DNA of 64,000 nucleotides from Tabrizicola_A sp965284335 (GTDB taxonomy: Bacteria; Pseudomonadota; Alphaproteobacteria; Rhodobacterales; Rhodobacteraceae): assembly GCF_965284335.1 (NCBI RefSeq), contig NZ_OZ260076.1. The stretch is one strand, 5' to 3'. The notes beneath the pieces are model-generated. The model had not been told where the DNA came from, made no database searches, and worked only from the letters and a program-made list of their open reading frames with translations. Position numbers and translations under genes: made by a program. Below are positions 1 through 8,811 of the stretch, piece after piece (within the stretch, counting starts at the first letter, position 1; every line of letters starts with the position of its first letter).

Positions 1-460
1 AAAACATGCGGCAGATTCGGCATTTTTCATTTCCGGGCCGATTGGCAAGGGCCAAAGGGCCAAATCTTGCAGGGTCTAGCGCTATCACAGACAGGGCTTG
101 GCGGCAGGCAAAGAAGGGTGCGCGGGGCTTTGCGCGGCAGGATCGGGTGCAAGCGGTAAAAATGCCGCAGGGATCGCGCCGGACTGTGGGTCAGCGCGGG
201 GCCAAGATCGCCCAAGCGGGGCGACGATGCGCGGCTTGATTCGTCGGGCGGAGCGGGGGGCAAAGCGCCGCTCTGCGGCGGCACGCGGTGCAAAAGCGGC
301 ATGCGCGGCCGGATTGTTGCGACTGCAAGGATGATGACCCGGCGCATGGGGTCATTGGATCAGCCGATAAGAATAATTCGCCTAAAAATTGCCAAGATGT
401 TGACACAATTCAACCGCAGGCGCAGCTTGCCCCCATAAAAGGTATATGTGGGGTTAACCA
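1..460. other. Left edge without a recognisable gene
   Basis: I see no coding region with a recognisable protein or a good ribosome site here. The reading frames that are open give arginine/alanine-rich peptides typical of chance frames in high-G+C DNA. The last 100 bases are more A/T-rich, contain TTGACA at 400-405, and probably carry the promoter of the RTX gene that begins at 461, but I could not find a well-spaced -10 element. Confidence 0.5.
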
Positions 461-2173
461 ATGGAATTGGTGCTGTTGCCGTTGTTGCTGTTGGCTGGGT
501 TATTTGTGTTTGACGGCGGTGACAGCCGGGATGATGGCGGTGACGGGGATGACCCGGCGCGCGATGATCGGGCGGGCGATGACAGCCTGCAAGGTGCGGG
601 TAGCGACCGAATTGCTGCCGGGGCGGGCAATGACCTTATCCAGCTTGAGGATCAGGCGCTTGGCTGGGGCGGCACGGGCGATGACACGTTGATGGCCGAA
701 GATCGCGCCACCGCCTATGGGCTGGGCGGCGCTGACCGGCTGAGCGGGTCGGACAATGCCTCGGTCTTTGGCGGATTGGGCGATGATCGGCTGGTGGCTG
801 AAGATGAGGCCGCGGCCTATGGCGGGGCGGGCGATGACACGCTGATCGCCAGCGACGAGGCCCGCGCCGATGGCGGGGATGGGGCGGACCGCATTTTCCT
901 GCGCGGCGAAACCCAAGGCGCGGGCTTTGGCATGGGTGGCGCGGGGGATGATACGCTGATCGGCTCGGGTCAGGCGTTGATGATTGGTCAGGGCGGCAAT
1001 GATGTGTTTGTCGCCGATCTTGGCTTTGACGATGCCTCGGATGGCCGGGCCGAGGTGACGGTGCAGGATTTCAACGCGGAAAGCGATCAGATCGCGGTGC
1101 TTTTGGGTGACCGGCAGACCGATGATATCGAGATCACCGCGCGGTTTGATGCGGCGCTGAATGCGACGGTGGTGGAGCTGAGCGAAGGTGCTGAGGGCCG
1201 CTTTGCCCGCTTTACCCTGCAAGGGGTGGCCAGTTTTGATGTCAATGATGTGGTGCTTTATGGCACCGAAATTGGCGATGTGATCGAGTGGGAGGCCGAA
1301 AATGACGACACCGAGAATGACGCAGTCGGCCAGACCCTTGTGGGATCGGGCAGCGAGACGATCACCAGCGGGGCGGGCGATGATCGGATCACGCTAAGCG
1401 ACAGTGCTTTGGGCTTTGGCGGTTTGGGCAATGACACCATCTTGGCCGAGGACGATGCCACCGGTTATGGCCGCGAGGGCAATGACAGTCTGACGGGCTC
1501 GGACAATGCCACGGTGTTTGGCGGCGAGGGCAATGACACCGTGCTGGCCGATGGCACGGGTGAGGCCCATGGCGGGGCGGGCAATGATTTTGTCTGGGCG
1601 CGCAATGGAGCTTCGGGCTTTGCGGCCGAGGGCAATGATGTGGTTTATGCCACCCAAGGGTCGGCGGCGAATGCTGGAGCGGGCGATGATTTCGGCGTGG
1701 CGACGGATCGGTCGGTGCTTTACGGCGGCGATGGCAATGACAGGCTTGAGGTGGGCAGCGCGTCAACCATCTATGGCGGGGCCGGGGATGACAGGCTGAC
1801 GGTGGGTTTCAGCAACTATACCGGCGCGCCGAGTGATATCTTTGTCACCATGTCAGGTGGCGCGGGGGCTGACAGCTTTACGATCAGCGATGGCTCTCCC
1901 AATGAGGTGACGCCGACAAGCCGCACGATCATCACCGATTTTGATCCAGCACAGGATCGGCTGATATTTGAATCTCCGGTGGAGGCGGAGTTTTCGCAAT
2001 CTGATCTGCGCGTGACATCTGCCTTTGATGCGGCTGGAAACTTTACGCTGGTGACGGTCAGTCAGGCGCTGGCAGACGGGACAGAGGTTCCGATCACGCT
2101 GATCCAGTTAAACGGCATCACCAGCTTTGCGCCAAGCGATTTGAGGCTGACACTGGAGCCTCTTGAGGATTGA
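461..2173 (+). CDS. RTX-type calcium-binding protein with duplicated halves
   Basis: 570 residues. An N-terminal hydrophobic stretch (residues 2-17, LVLLPLLLLAGLF) is followed by an Asp/Gly-rich linker and many GGxGxDxL nonapeptides that should form a calcium-binding beta-roll (RTX family, normally secreted by type I systems). The protein has two similar halves: a beta-roll block of about residues 45-185 ending in a DQIAVLL...FDVNDVVL module, and a second block of about 290-470 ending in DRLIFES...FAPSDLRLTL. Strong repeats recur every 17 residues, separated by a weak segment (AEDEAAAY type). No enzymatic domain is visible, so a structural, adhesive or surface role is likely but inferred. No type I exporter genes lie nearby. 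Confidence 0.8.
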   Translation: MELVLLPLLLLAGLFVFDGGDSRDDGGDGDDPARDDRAGDDSLQGAGSDRIAAGAGNDLIQLEDQALGWGGTGDDTLMAEDRATAYGLGGADRLSGSDNASVFGGLGDDRLVAEDEAAAYGGAGDDTLIASDEARADGGDGADRIFLRGETQGAGFGMGGAGDDTLIGSGQALMIGQGGNDVFVADLGFDDASDGRAEVTVQDFNAESDQIAVLLGDRQTDDIEITARFDAALNATVVELSEGAEGRFARFTLQGVASFDVNDVVLYGTEIGDVIEWEAENDDTENDAVGQTLVGSGSETITSGAGDDRITLSDSALGFGGLGNDTILAEDDATGYGREGNDSLTGSDNATVFGGEGNDTVLADGTGEAHGGAGNDFVWARNGASGFAAEGNDVVYATQGSAANAGAGDDFGVATDRSVLYGGDGNDRLEVGSASTIYGGAGDDRLTVGFSNYTGAPSDIFVTMSGGAGADSFTISDGSPNEVTPTSRTIITDFDPAQDRLIFESPVEAEFSQSDLRVTSAFDAAGNFTLVTVSQALADGTEVPITLIQLNGITSFAPSDLRLTLEPLED

Positions 2174-2193
2174 GCGGGGCTGGTGAGGGTCGG

Positions 2194-2979
2194 TTAACGC
2201 GCCCGGCCTGATATCAGGCTTTCCGCGGCCCGCCCCTGTTTGGGGCTGGCCACGGGTTGGGCGGCGGGCTCCCACAGGCGGACGGGGCGGGTGGCGCGTT
2301 GCAAGAGCCCACCGCGGGTGGGGGCGTAGACTTGTTTTGACGCCTCGACCATCAAGACCCCGCCTGAAAGCCAGGGAAGCTGGCGGCCCAGACGCTCCCA
2401 CAGGTTGGACGAGCGCAGCCAGAACGGCGCTTGCGAGGGGGGCGCGTGCAGCACGGTCATGTTGCGTTCGGGTGTAAAGCCGTGGCGTTTGAGCTGCGCC
2501 TCGAGCTGGCCCGCCGTATAGGGGCGGCCAAAGCCGAAGGGTGTCGCATCCGAGCGCGACCACAGGCCCGCGCGGTTGGGGACCACAAACACCGCCTTGC
2601 CCCCCGGCCCCAGCACGCGGTGCGCCTCATCCAGCACAGCGGCAGGGTTTTCTGAGGTCTCCAGCCCGTGCATCAGCACCAGCCGGTCCACCATGCCCGT
2701 GGGCAGGGGCCAGAGCTGCTCTTCGCAGAGCGTTGAGACATTGGGCATCCCCGCAGGCCAAGGCATCACCCCTTGCGGCCCCGGCATCAGCCCGATGACA
2801 CGGCGCGCCTCGGCCAGATAGGGGCGCAAGAGCGGCACGGCAAAGCCAAACCCCGCCACGGTTTGCCCGGCCAAGGGCGGCCAGAGATCAACCAGCCGAT
2901 CCCGGATGGCCCGCTGCGCCACGCGGCCAAGCTGCGTGCGATAGTAGAAATTGCGCAGGTCCAGCACATCAAGGTGCAT
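2194..2979 (-). CDS. SAM-dependent methyltransferase, class I (Methyltransf_11-like)
   Basis: 261 residues. The central part reads as a Rossmann methyltransferase of the UbiE/type 11 superfamily: a glycine-containing first strand (VAGFGFAVPLL), a post-motif region (DRLVLMHGLETSENPAAVLDEAHRVLGPGGKAVFVVPN, seen as LRPGG-like motif) and a C-terminal tail rich in basic residues. The substrate cannot be read from the sequence. It is divergent from gloB with about 60 bases between the starts, a pairing that in my recollection is common in Rhodobacterales, so the two may share a promoter region. Confidence 0.8.
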   Translation of the reverse strand: MHLDVLDLRNFYYRTQLGRVAQRAIRDRLVDLWPPLAGQTVAGFGFAVPLLRPYLAEARRVIGLMPGPQGVMPWPAGMPNVSTLCEEQLWPLPTGMVDRLVLMHGLETSENPAAVLDEAHRVLGPGGKAVFVVPNRAGLWSRSDATPFGFGRPYTAGQLEAQLKRHGFTPERNMTVLHAPPSQAPFWLRSSNLWERLGRQLPWLSGGVLMVEASKQVYAPTRGGLLQRATRPVRLWEPAAQPVASPKQGRAAESLISGRAR

Positions 2980-3042
2980 TGCAGCTTGCCGCCCTTCTGG
3001 TCACATTGGCGGCCAAGGATACCGGGATTGAAGGAAAAAGCC

Positions 3043-3810
3043 ATGGCGCTTGAACTTGTGACGCTGCCCTGTCTGGCGGATAATTACGCCTATCTGATCC
3101 ATAATCCCGCCACGGGGGCCACGGGCGTGGTGGATGTGCCCGACGCGGCCCCGATCTTGGCCGAACTGGCGCGGCGCGAATGGGTGTTGAGCGATATTTT
3201 CCTGACACATCATCACGATGACCATATCGGCGGGGTCAAGGCGCTGCGCGCAGCAACCGGCGCGCGGGTTTGGGGGGCTGCCGCCGACCGCCACCGCCTG
3301 CCGCCCTTGGATATGGCGCTGGCCGAGGGCGATCGGGTGCCTTTTGGCGGCGAGGAGGCAGAGGTGATCGATGTGTCGGGCCACACCATTGGCCATATCG
3401 CCTATGTCTTTGCCGGATCGGGTCTGGCCTTTACCGGCGACAGTTTGATGGCGGCGGGCTGCGGGCGGCTGTTTGAGGGCAGCGCCGATCAGATGTGGGC
3501 CTCGCTGCAAAAGCTGGCCGCCCTGCCCGATGCCACGCGCATCTGTTCGGGCCATGAATATACCGCGTCAAACCTGCGCTTTGCCGCCAGCATTGAGCCT
3601 GCCAACCCCGCGATTGCGGCGCGCACCTTGCGGGTGATGAAGGCGCGGGCCGAGGGGCGGGCGTCGGTGCCGTCGCGCCTGTCGGGCGAGCGGGCGACGA
3701 ACCCGTTTTTGCGCGCGCATCTGCCCGAAATGAAGGCAGCACTTGGAATGGCGGGCGCCAGCGATGCGGCGACCTTTGCCGAACTGCGGGCGCGCAAAGA
3801 TCGGTTCTAA
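3043..3810 (+). CDS. gloB: Hydroxyacylglutathione hydrolase (glyoxalase II)
   Basis: 255 residues, the usual length for this enzyme. It hydrolyses S-lactoylglutathione to D-lactate and glutathione in methylglyoxal detoxification. The metallo-beta-lactamase signature THHHDDH is present near residue 55, with further metal ligands in GHTIGH, TGDSL and the C-terminal CSGHEYT. The downstream segment (NPFLR...) matches the glutathione-binding C-terminal domain. The ATG at 3043 gives the normal N-terminus (LVTLPCLADNYAYLI); a longer upstream frame overlaps the divergent methyltransferase and is rejected. Confidence 0.95.
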   Translation: MALELVTLPCLADNYAYLIHNPATGATGVVDVPDAAPILAELARREWVLSDIFLTHHHDDHIGGVKALRAATGARVWGAAADRHRLPPLDMALAEGDRVPFGGEEAEVIDVSGHTIGHIAYVFAGSGLAFTGDSLMAAGCGRLFEGSADQMWASLQKLAALPDATRICSGHEYTASNLRFAASIEPANPAIAARTLRVMKARAEGRASVPSRLSGERATNPFLRAHLPEMKAALGMAGASDAATFAELRARKDRF

Positions 3811-4035
3811 GCGGCTGGGCGGTGGATTTTTCGAAATAGACCCCGCTTTCAAGGGCTTGTGGGTTTTGGGGATGATTCCAAAAGGTCACCCCTCATCACT
3901 TTTCCGGCGCTATCGCAAAAGAGTTGGATTTTGCACTTGAAACCCGCCCACAAAAACCGATCCTTTACCTTATGAGGCCACGGTCGGAGCGAGGGCCACC
4001 CCCCTCCCCGGCCCTGAAAACAGGAGCACAGGAAC

Positions 4036-6351
4036 GTGCCGTCATTTTCGACAACACTGGAACAGGCGATCCATTCGGCTTTGGCCTTGGCCAATGCACG
4101 CCGACACGAACTGGCCACGCTGGAACATCTTCTTCTGGCCTTGATCGAAGAACCCGACGCAGCCCGCGTGATGAAGGCCTGCGCCGTGGATCTGAGCGAA
4201 TTGAAAAAAACCCTTGTCGATTTCATCGACGATGATCTGTCAACGCTGGTCACCAGTGTTGAGGGCTCTGAGGCGGTGCCGACTGCGGCCTTTCAGCGCG
4301 TCATTCAGCGCGCGGCGATCCATGTGCAATCGTCAGGCCGCAATGAGGTGACGGGGGCCAATGTGCTGGTCGCGATCTTTGCCGAACGCGAATCGAACGC
4401 GGCCTATTTCCTGCAAGAGCAGGACATGACGCGCTATGATGCGGTGAATTTCATCGCCCATGGCGTGGCCAAAGACCCTTCTTACGGCGAGCCGCGCTCT
4501 GTCTCGGGTGCCGAAGAACATGAGACGCCAAAGGCCGAGGCCGGTGAGGCCAAGGAATCTGCCCTGTCGAAGTTTTGCGTTGATCTGAACGTCAAGGCGC
4601 TGAAGGGCGATGTTGACCCGCTGATTGGCCGTGAGGCCGAGGTGGAGCGCGCCATTCAGGTTCTGTGCCGTCGGCGCAAGAACAACCCGCTGTTGGTGGG
4701 TGATCCGGGGGTGGGCAAGACCGCCATTGCCGAAGGTCTGGCCAAAAAGATCGTTGACAAGCAGACGCCTGACATCCTGTCGGGGGCCACGATCTATTCG
4801 CTGGATATGGGGGCGCTTTTGGCCGGAACCCGCTATCGCGGGGATTTCGAGGAACGGCTGAAGCAGGTGATGAAAGAGCTGGAAGATCACCCCGATGCGA
4901 TTTTGTTCATCGACGAAATCCATACGGTGATTGGTGCCGGGGCCACAAGTGGCGGGGCGATGGATGCCTCGAACCTTCTGAAACCCGCGTTGCAGGGCGG
5001 CAAGCTGCGCTGCATGGGGTCAACCACCTACAAGGAATTCCGCCAGCATTTTGAAAAGGACCGCGCGCTGTCGCGCCGGTTCCAAAAGATCGACGTGAAT
5101 GAGCCTTCGGTGCCCGATGCCATCAAGATCCTGATGGGGCTGAAGCCGCATTTCGAAGAGCATCACGATCTGAAATACACCAATGATGCGATCAAATCGG
5201 CGGTGGAACTGGCCTCGCGCTATATCCACGACCGCAAGCTGCCCGACAGCGCGATTGACGTAATCGACGAGGCGGGCGCGGCGCAGCATCTTTTGGCCGA
5301 AAGCAAGCGGCGCAAGTCCTTGGGTGTGAAGGAGATTGAGGCTGTGGTGGCCAAGATCGCCCGCATCCCGGCCAAGTCGGTGTCGAAGGATGATGCCGAA
5401 ACGCTGCGCGATCTGGAAAAGACGCTGAAGCGCGTGGTGTTCGGTCAGGACAAGGCGGTTGAGGCGCTGTGCTCGGCCATCAAACTGGCCCGCGCGGGGC
5501 TGCGGGAACCTGAAAAGCCCATTGGCAACTATCTTTTTGCCGGGCCGACGGGCGTGGGCAAGACCGAGGTGGCAAAGCAACTGGCCTCGTCGCTGGGGGT
5601 GGAACTGTTGCGCTTTGACATGTCGGAATACATGGAAAAGCACGCGGTGAGCCGCCTGATCGGCGCGCCTCCGGGCTATGTGGGCTTTGATCAGGGGGGC
5701 ATGTTGACCGATGGGGTCGATCAGCACCCGCATTGCGTGCTCTTGCTTGATGAGATGGAAAAGGCGCATCCGGATGTCTACAACATCCTGCTCCAGGTGA
5801 TGGACCACGGGAAATTGACCGACCACAACGGCCGGACGGTGGATTTCCGCAATGTGATCTTGATCATGACCTCGAACGCGGGTGCGTCGGAAATGGCCAA
5901 GGCAGCCATCGGCTTTGGCCGTGACCGCCGCGAGGGCGAGGATACGGCGGCGATTGAGCGCACCTTTACGCCGGAATTCCGCAACCGTCTGGATGCGGTG
6001 ATTGCCTTTGCGCCTTTGGGCAAAGACATCATCATGCAGGTGGTGACCAAGTTCGTGTTGCAGCTTGAAGCGCAGCTGATTGACCGCAATGTGCACATCG
6101 ACCTTACGCCTGAGGCTGCCGATTGGCTGGGCGAAAAGGGCTATGATGACAAGATGGGCGCGCGCCCCTTGGGGCGGGTCATTCAGGAGCATATCAAGAA
6201 GCCGCTGGCCGAGGAGCTCTTGTTTGGCAAGCTGACCAAGGGCGGCACGGTGCGGGTGGGCGTCAAGGATGGCCAGTTGGAGCTGACCTATGAAGAGCCG
6301 CAAAAGCCGCGCCTTACCGGGCAAAAACCGCCGCTGCTGACGGCGGAATAA
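4036..6351 (+). CDS. clpA: ATP-dependent Clp protease ATP-binding subunit ClpA
   Basis: 771 residues with a GTG start behind a good ribosome site (CAGGAG at 4021). The order is standard: N-domain repeats (residues 1-145), first AAA+ module with Walker A GDPGVGKT (about 222-229) and Walker B LFIDEIH, then the second AAA+ module with Walker A GPTGVGKT (about 503-510) and LLLDEME. The IGF loop (AAIGFGR, about residue 625) is the ClpP-docking loop, so this is ClpA and not ClpB; the long ClpB middle coiled coil is missing. It unfolds substrates for ClpP. The adaptor gene clpS, often next to clpA, is not in the 225 bases upstream. A peptidase gene follows after only 6 bases. Confidence 0.97.
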   Translation: MPSFSTTLEQAIHSALALANARRHELATLEHLLLALIEEPDAARVMKACAVDLSELKKTLVDFIDDDLSTLVTSVEGSEAVPTAAFQRVIQRAAIHVQSSGRNEVTGANVLVAIFAERESNAAYFLQEQDMTRYDAVNFIAHGVAKDPSYGEPRSVSGAEEHETPKAEAGEAKESALSKFCVDLNVKALKGDVDPLIGREAEVERAIQVLCRRRKNNPLLVGDPGVGKTAIAEGLAKKIVDKQTPDILSGATIYSLDMGALLAGTRYRGDFEERLKQVMKELEDHPDAILFIDEIHTVIGAGATSGGAMDASNLLKPALQGGKLRCMGSTTYKEFRQHFEKDRALSRRFQKIDVNEPSVPDAIKILMGLKPHFEEHHDLKYTNDAIKSAVELASRYIHDRKLPDSAIDVIDEAGAAQHLLAESKRRKSLGVKEIEAVVAKIARIPAKSVSKDDAETLRDLEKTLKRVVFGQDKAVEALCSAIKLARAGLREPEKPIGNYLFAGPTGVGKTEVAKQLASSLGVELLRFDMSEYMEKHAVSRLIGAPPGYVGFDQGGMLTDGVDQHPHCVLLLDEMEKAHPDVYNILLQVMDHGKLTDHNGRTVDFRNVILIMTSNAGASEMAKAAIGFGRDRREGEDTAAIERTFTPEFRNRLDAVIAFAPLGKDIIMQVVTKFVLQLEAQLIDRNVHIDLTPEAADWLGEKGYDDKMGARPLGRVIQEHIKKPLAEELLFGKLTKGGTVRVGVKDGQLELTYEEPQKPRLTGQKPPLLTAE

Positions 6352-6357
6352 GCTGAC

Positions 6358-7293
6358 TTGATCAGGGTCATCGCGCCCCTTCTTTTGGCCCTCGCCCAAC
6401 CGGCGGGGGCCTTTGAATTGGCGTTTCCGGCAGACTGCACGCTGGGGGCGGGTTGTTATATCCAGCAATATCATGACCATGACCCGGGGCCTTCGGCCTT
6501 GGACTATACCTGCGGGCCGATGAGTTATGACGGGCATGACGGCACTGACATTGCGCTGCCGACCCGCGCGGAGATGGCGGCCGGGGTGGCGGTGCTGGCC
6601 GCCGCCCCGGGCGTGGTCAAGGGCCTGCGCGACGGGATTGCCGATGCCGCCCCCTTCCCCGCAGGCCAAGACTGCGGCAATGGCGTGGTGATCGACCATG
6701 GCGCGGGCTGGGAGACGCAGTATTGCCATCTGAAACAGGGCTCGGTCGTGGTCGGCACGGGCGATGCGGTGGAGGTCGGCACGGTTCTGGGCCAGATCGG
6801 CCAGTCGGGCCGGGCCGAGTTTCCGCATCTGCATTTTGCGCTGCGCCAGAACGGCAAAGCGGTTGACCCTTTTGCGCCGAATGCCACCGCCTGCGGCGCG
6901 GCGCGCGATGATCTTTGGGCGGGCGATCTGCCGCATCAGCCGGGCGGCATCCTTGGCCTTGGTCTGACCGATCAGGTGCCGGAGTTTGACGCGATCAAGG
7001 CCGGGCTGCCCTCGCCCATCCTGCCCGCATCCGCCCCGGCGCTGGTGGTCTGGGCCTATGTCTTTGGCCCAAGGGCAGGCGATGCGCTGATCTTTGAGCA
7101 GACCGGCCCCGAGGGCGCGGTGGTGACCGAGCGTGTGGTTTTTGAAAAGACCCAAGCCCTGGCCTTTCGCGCCGTGGGGCGCAAGTTGCGCGGGGCGGAA
7201 TGGGCAGCAGGCCCCTATCGGGGCCGGGTGACGATGATGCGGGGGGCGGTGGAAATCGGACGGCAGGAGATTGTGATCACCGTCGGGCAGTAG
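6358..7293 (+). CDS. Secreted M23-family metallopeptidase (LytM-like)
   Basis: 311 residues from a TTG codon six bases after clpA, so probably cotranscribed. An N-terminal signal peptide (MIRVIAPLLLALAQPAGA) precedes a mature protein with several cysteines. The M23 core is visible as HDGTDIAL (H-x3-D, zinc ligands) near residue 60 and HLHFAL near 160, with GVVIDHGAGWETQYCHL between them. This family cleaves peptidoglycan cross-bridges in the periplasm. The roughly 130 residues after the catalytic domain are unassigned and may bind the wall. The stop is followed at once by a pair of palindromes. Confidence 0.88.
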   Translation: MIRVIAPLLLALAQPAGAFELAFPADCTLGAGCYIQQYHDHDPGPSALDYTCGPMSYDGHDGTDIALPTRAEMAAGVAVLAAAPGVVKGLRDGIADAAPFPAGQDCGNGVVIDHGAGWETQYCHLKQGSVVVGTGDAVEVGTVLGQIGQSGRAEFPHLHFALRQNGKAVDPFAPNATACGAARDDLWAGDLPHQPGGILGLGLTDQVPEFDAIKAGLPSPILPASAPALVVWAYVFGPRAGDALIFEQTGPEGAVVTERVVFEKTQALAFRAVGRKLRGAEWAAGPYRGRVTMMRGAVEIGRQEIVITVGQ

Positions 7294-7342
7294 CGATTTT
7301 TCGTCGAAAAATCGTGGGTTTCTGATTTTCGTCGAAAATCAG
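7294..7342. repeat. Paired palindromic element, copy 1
   Basis: Two perfect palindromes with a one-base centre: 7294-7314 (arm CGATTTTTCG) and 7322-7342 (arm CTGATTTTCG), separated by TGGGTTT. The second overlaps the stop codon of the minus-strand OmpA-like gene. The same arrangement occurs at 11739-11799 and 14798-14845. It lies between two convergent genes. The T's are in the 5' arm and the A's in the 3' arm, so it is not a textbook terminator, although RNA hairpins would form on both strands. Confidence 0.85.
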
Positions 7343-8793
7343 CGTTCCGTCAGTTTCAACTCGATGCGGCGGTTCTGGGCGCGGGCTGCGGGGGTGTCGC
7401 CGGTTGCAACGGGCTGAAACTCGCCAAAGCCGGTGGCGGCGAGGCGGGCGGGCGGAAAGCCCAGATCATCCACCATAAAGCGCACCACCGACAGCGCGCG
7501 GGCTTGGGAAAGCTCCCAATTGTCGGCAAAGGCCCCGGTGCCGGACAGGGGCACGTTGTCGGTGTGGCCATCGACGCGGATGATCCAGTCAATGCCGGGC
7601 GGGATGTCGCCTGCGACCTCAGACAGGGTCGCCACCACGCCCTCAATCTGCGCGCGCCCCTCGGGGGCGAGATCGGCGGCACCGGGGGTGAAGAGCACTT
7701 CGGAGGAGAATACAAAGCGATCCCCCACCACCCGCACCCCTTCGCGCCCCGCCAAAAGCTGGGAAAGCTGGCCAAAGAACTCGCTGCGAAAACGGGCGAG
7801 ATCGGCGTTTTCCGCCTCGAGCCGTTTGCGTTCAGCCTCTTCCAGCGCGGCGCGGCGCTTTTCTTCGGCGGCAACTTGGGCCAAGGCGGCGTTGAGCTGG
7901 CTGCCGAGATTTTCAAGCTGCACCTGAGAGGCCGCATCGCGGGCGGCGGAGGCATCGAGAAGCCCCTGCAACTCGGCCAATTGGCCGCGCAGGGCGGCGA
8001 TCTGTTCGTTCAAGAGCGTGACCTTGCGCTGCGCCTCCAGCGATTTTTCCTGCTCTTCGGTCAATGTGGCTTTGGCCACATCCAAGAGCGTGCCCGGCTC
8101 AGCCCCCTCGGGCGGGGCTTTGCGGGCGGCGGCGAGCAGGGTCAGCACCTCTTCGGCCTCGCGGCGCTTGGCCTCAAGCGCCAGCGTCAGGGCGGCGAGT
8201 TCGTTGTCCGATGCGGCCAGCCGTTCGCGCAGCGCCGCGAGGGCGGCGGCATCGGCCAGACGGGCGGCTTCAGTTTCGGATATTTGCGCCTGCGCGGCGG
8301 TTAGGGCCGCGGCATCGGATTGGCCCTTGGCTTGCAGGTCTGCCACCAGCGCCTCGAGCGCCTCGCGCCGGGCGGCGGCCAGCCGGGCGGCTTCGGCGGC
8401 GGCGTCGATTTCGCTGCGGGCGGCGGCAAGGGCGCTGTCAAGGGCGGCTTTTTCATCGACAAGCCGCGCCACATCGCCCAAGGCCGCATCGCGTTCGGCC
8501 AAAAGCCCGCGCACCTGAAGTTCGAAATCGCCCAAACGCGTTTCGGCCTCGGTCAAGCTGGCCTGCAACCCATCGGCGCGGGCGCGTTCCAGCCCCAAGG
8601 CCGTGGCCAGTTGCGCCACTTGGGCGTTCAACTCGGCAAGTTCGGTGCCTTGGCTGGTGATGGTGTCGCGCAGGACCGATTGCATGACGGTGAAGATGGT
8701 CAGCACGAACATCATCACCATCAAAAGCGTTGTCACGGCATCGACAAAGCCGGGCCAGATCATCGAGGCGTCGCGGCGGCGTGACAGGCCCAT
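7339..8793 (-). CDS. OmpA/MotB-like envelope protein with long coiled coil
   Basis: About 484 residues from the ATG at 8793, which has a GGGGG ribosome site; a TTG 15 bases upstream is also possible. One membrane helix near the N-terminus (WPGFVDAVTTLLMVMMFVLTIF) carries an Asp in the position of the proton-binding Asp of MotB/TolR/ExbD. A very long Ala/Glu/Leu-rich coiled coil (about residues 45-330) follows, then an OmpA-like peptidoglycan-binding domain (VDGHTDNVPL...NWELSQARALSVVRFM...GFGEFQPVA...NRRIELKL). It follows the MotA/TolQ-like gene by 18 bases, so the two probably form a proton-driven stator complex reaching the wall. Its target process is unknown. Confidence 0.85.
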   Translation of the reverse strand: MGLSRRRDASMIWPGFVDAVTTLLMVMMFVLTIFTVMQSVLRDTITSQGTELAELNAQVAQLATALGLERARADGLQASLTEAETRLGDFELQVRGLLAERDAALGDVARLVDEKAALDSALAAARSEIDAAAEAARLAAARREALEALVADLQAKGQSDAAALTAAQAQISETEAARLADAAALAALRERLAASDNELAALTLALEAKRREAEEVLTLLAAARKAPPEGAEPGTLLDVAKATLTEEQEKSLEAQRKVTLLNEQIAALRGQLAELQGLLDASAARDAASQVQLENLGSQLNAALAQVAAEEKRRAALEEAERKRLEAENADLARFRSEFFGQLSQLLAGREGVRVVGDRFVFSSEVLFTPGAADLAPEGRAQIEGVVATLSEVAGDIPPGIDWIIRVDGHTDNVPLSGTGAFADNWELSQARALSVVRFMVDDLGFPPARLAATGFGEFQPVATGDTPAARAQNRRIELKLTER

Positions 8794-8811
8794 TCTAGCG
8801 GCCCCCAAGCA

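Noticed and set aside
3820..4030. Heat-shock (RpoH) promoter before clpA
   Set aside because: CTTGAAA is present, but no -10 element lies at a correct distance.
5020..7155. Long minus-strand reading frame opposite clpA
   Set aside because: His/Arg/Gln-rich peptide without family similarity; it mirrors clpA codon bias and the real gene is on the plus strand.
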